A DNA stretch of 5,009 nt from assembly GCA_031259515.1 (NCBI GenBank), contig JAIRLK010000385.1:1-5009 (forward strand), given 5' to 3'. The position numbers and the translations under genes are program-made. The notes under the pieces are model-generated. The model was not told the DNA's origin, did no database searches, and saw nothing but the letters and a program-made list of their open reading frames with translations. Positions 4,488-5,009 of the stretch are shown in pieces. Numbering within the stretch: the stretch's first letter is position 1; each line of letters opens with the position of its first letter. Source of the DNA: Treponema sp. (GTDB taxonomy: Bacteria > Spirochaetota > Spirochaetia > Treponematales > Breznakiellaceae).

Positions 4488-5009
4488 TCACTCTTGGCTT
4501 TCCAGTGTTCGCGGGAAGCGGACAATCACGATGCCCGAACCGCCTGAGCCGCCCGATTCTTCTGTGGCTGAAATGCCGTCGCCGCCACCGCCCGCATACC
4601 ATTGCTCTGTACCGCTTATCGCGGACTTCGCGCCGGCCCCGCCCAGAGCGCCGTCGCCTGTCCCTCTGTTGCCTTGGCCGCCTGCACCGCCGCCGCTGTC
4701 CCCTCCTCCACCGCCATTGTCGCCGGTTGGACCGGTGCTGCCACCTCCGCCGTCTGGAGCCCCGGCCCCGCCTGCGCCTACCTTCACCGTAATAGGGCCT
4801 GCGTCCTCTATCGGATATGATTGGACATAGATGTATCCGCCCGCGCCGCCGCCGACCCTTCCATAAGAATCCCCCCGGCCGCCGCCCGCCACCACAAGAA
4901 CCTCGACGGTCTCCGGACGTTCATCGCCGAATACGAGAGAGTCCTCCGGTTCATTGCCGGGCGTGGCATCATCCGCCGCGCTGAAGGTGTGCGCCTCGTA
5001 GTAGTCCCC
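4488..5009 (-). CDS. Glycine-rich surface-type protein, C-terminal part (5' end outside window)
   Basis: The frame is open from the window edge to TGA 4488-4490, giving the last 173 residues. An internal GTG at 4895 is not the start, because in-frame coding of the same character continues upstream: DYYEAHTF, then ETVEVLVVAGGG. The visible part begins with an acidic stretch, then the entry strand VEVLVVAGGG, a glycine-rich body with YIYVQSYPIEDAGPITVKVG and runs of GGGG, and the closing strand GGSGIVIVRF before a short tail PRTLESQE. This order (VEVLVVAGGG, ITVKVGAGG, YAGGGG, GSGIVIVRF) is characteristic of the glycine-rich domain repeated in many secreted or surface proteins of spirochaetes and other gut bacteria; function is not established. 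The protein is probably much longer and exported, but no signal peptide can be seen here. The high glycine content makes the opposite strand look like a false proline-rich frame. Confidence 0.8.
   Translation of the reverse strand, partial: GDYYEAHTFSAADDATPGNEPEDSLVFGDERPETVEVLVVAGGGRGDSYGRVGGGAGGYIYVQSYPIEDAGPITVKVGAGGAGAPDGGGGSTGPTGDNGGGGGDSGGGAGGQGNRGTGDGALGGAGAKSAISGTEQWYAGGGGDGISATEESGGSGGSGIVIVRFPRTLESQE

Noticed and set aside
3946..4830. Plus-strand proline-rich 294-residue frame
   Set aside because: Proline runs arise from the complement of glycine codons in the minus-strand protein, and the rest crosses the barrel-type gene and the repeats. It is a composition artefact.
4488..4895. 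Separate 135-residue gene starting at the GTG at 4895
   Set aside because: The frame continues open to the window edge with matching domain sequence (VEVLVVAGGG spans the GTG), so this is an internal codon of a larger protein.

Overview
The window looks like a chromosomal stretch of a moderately GC-rich, diderm bacterium. A termite-gut type Treponema (spirochaete) is my best guess. It rests on the style of the glycine-rich surface protein at the right end (VEVLVVAGGG at its start, GSGIVIVRF at its end), the weakly conserved outer-membrane-barrel type protein, the DeoR subtype and the hairpin-rich repeats between genes. This is inference from remembered family style; no species can be proved from the sequence alone.

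Layout, left to right. Positions 1-345 carry no convincing gene but a dense series of short perfect inverted repeats. Positions 368-592 (minus strand) encode a 74-residue, very AT-rich membrane-anchored coiled-coil protein with an almost ideal promoter and ribosome binding site. About 0.2 kb further on, a plus-strand promoter drives a DeoR/GlpR-family sugar-phosphate-responsive regulator (911-1783). It converges on a minus-strand block. Read in its own direction, that block holds the C-terminal part of a glycine-rich protein (5009-4488, cut by the window edge), a repeat-rich spacer with a 21-bp periodic repeat that stays open as a 44-residue reading frame (4458-4324), a 515-residue secreted protein that looks like an outer-membrane beta-barrel (4226-2679), and a NagD-type HAD-IIA phosphatase (2605-1823).

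How the parts may work together. The barrel-type gene and the phosphatase gene are close enough for co-transcription, although the phosphatase gene also has its own candidate promoter overlapping the upstream stop codon. The regulator and the phosphatase belong to families that bind or hydrolyse small phosphorylated metabolites, but they are convergent and nothing in the sequence shows that one controls the other.

The most unusual signals lie outside the recognised genes. A C4/G4/C4/G4 double-hairpin element occurs at 199-235 and, in the opposite orientation, at 4305-4340, with apparent compensatory base changes. There is a 21-bp periodic repeat at 4345-4449, an AT-rich small-protein island at about 335-650, and an exact 15-bp in-frame tandem duplication at the start of the phosphatase gene. 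I see no CRISPR array, tRNA, rRNA or intact insertion sequence.
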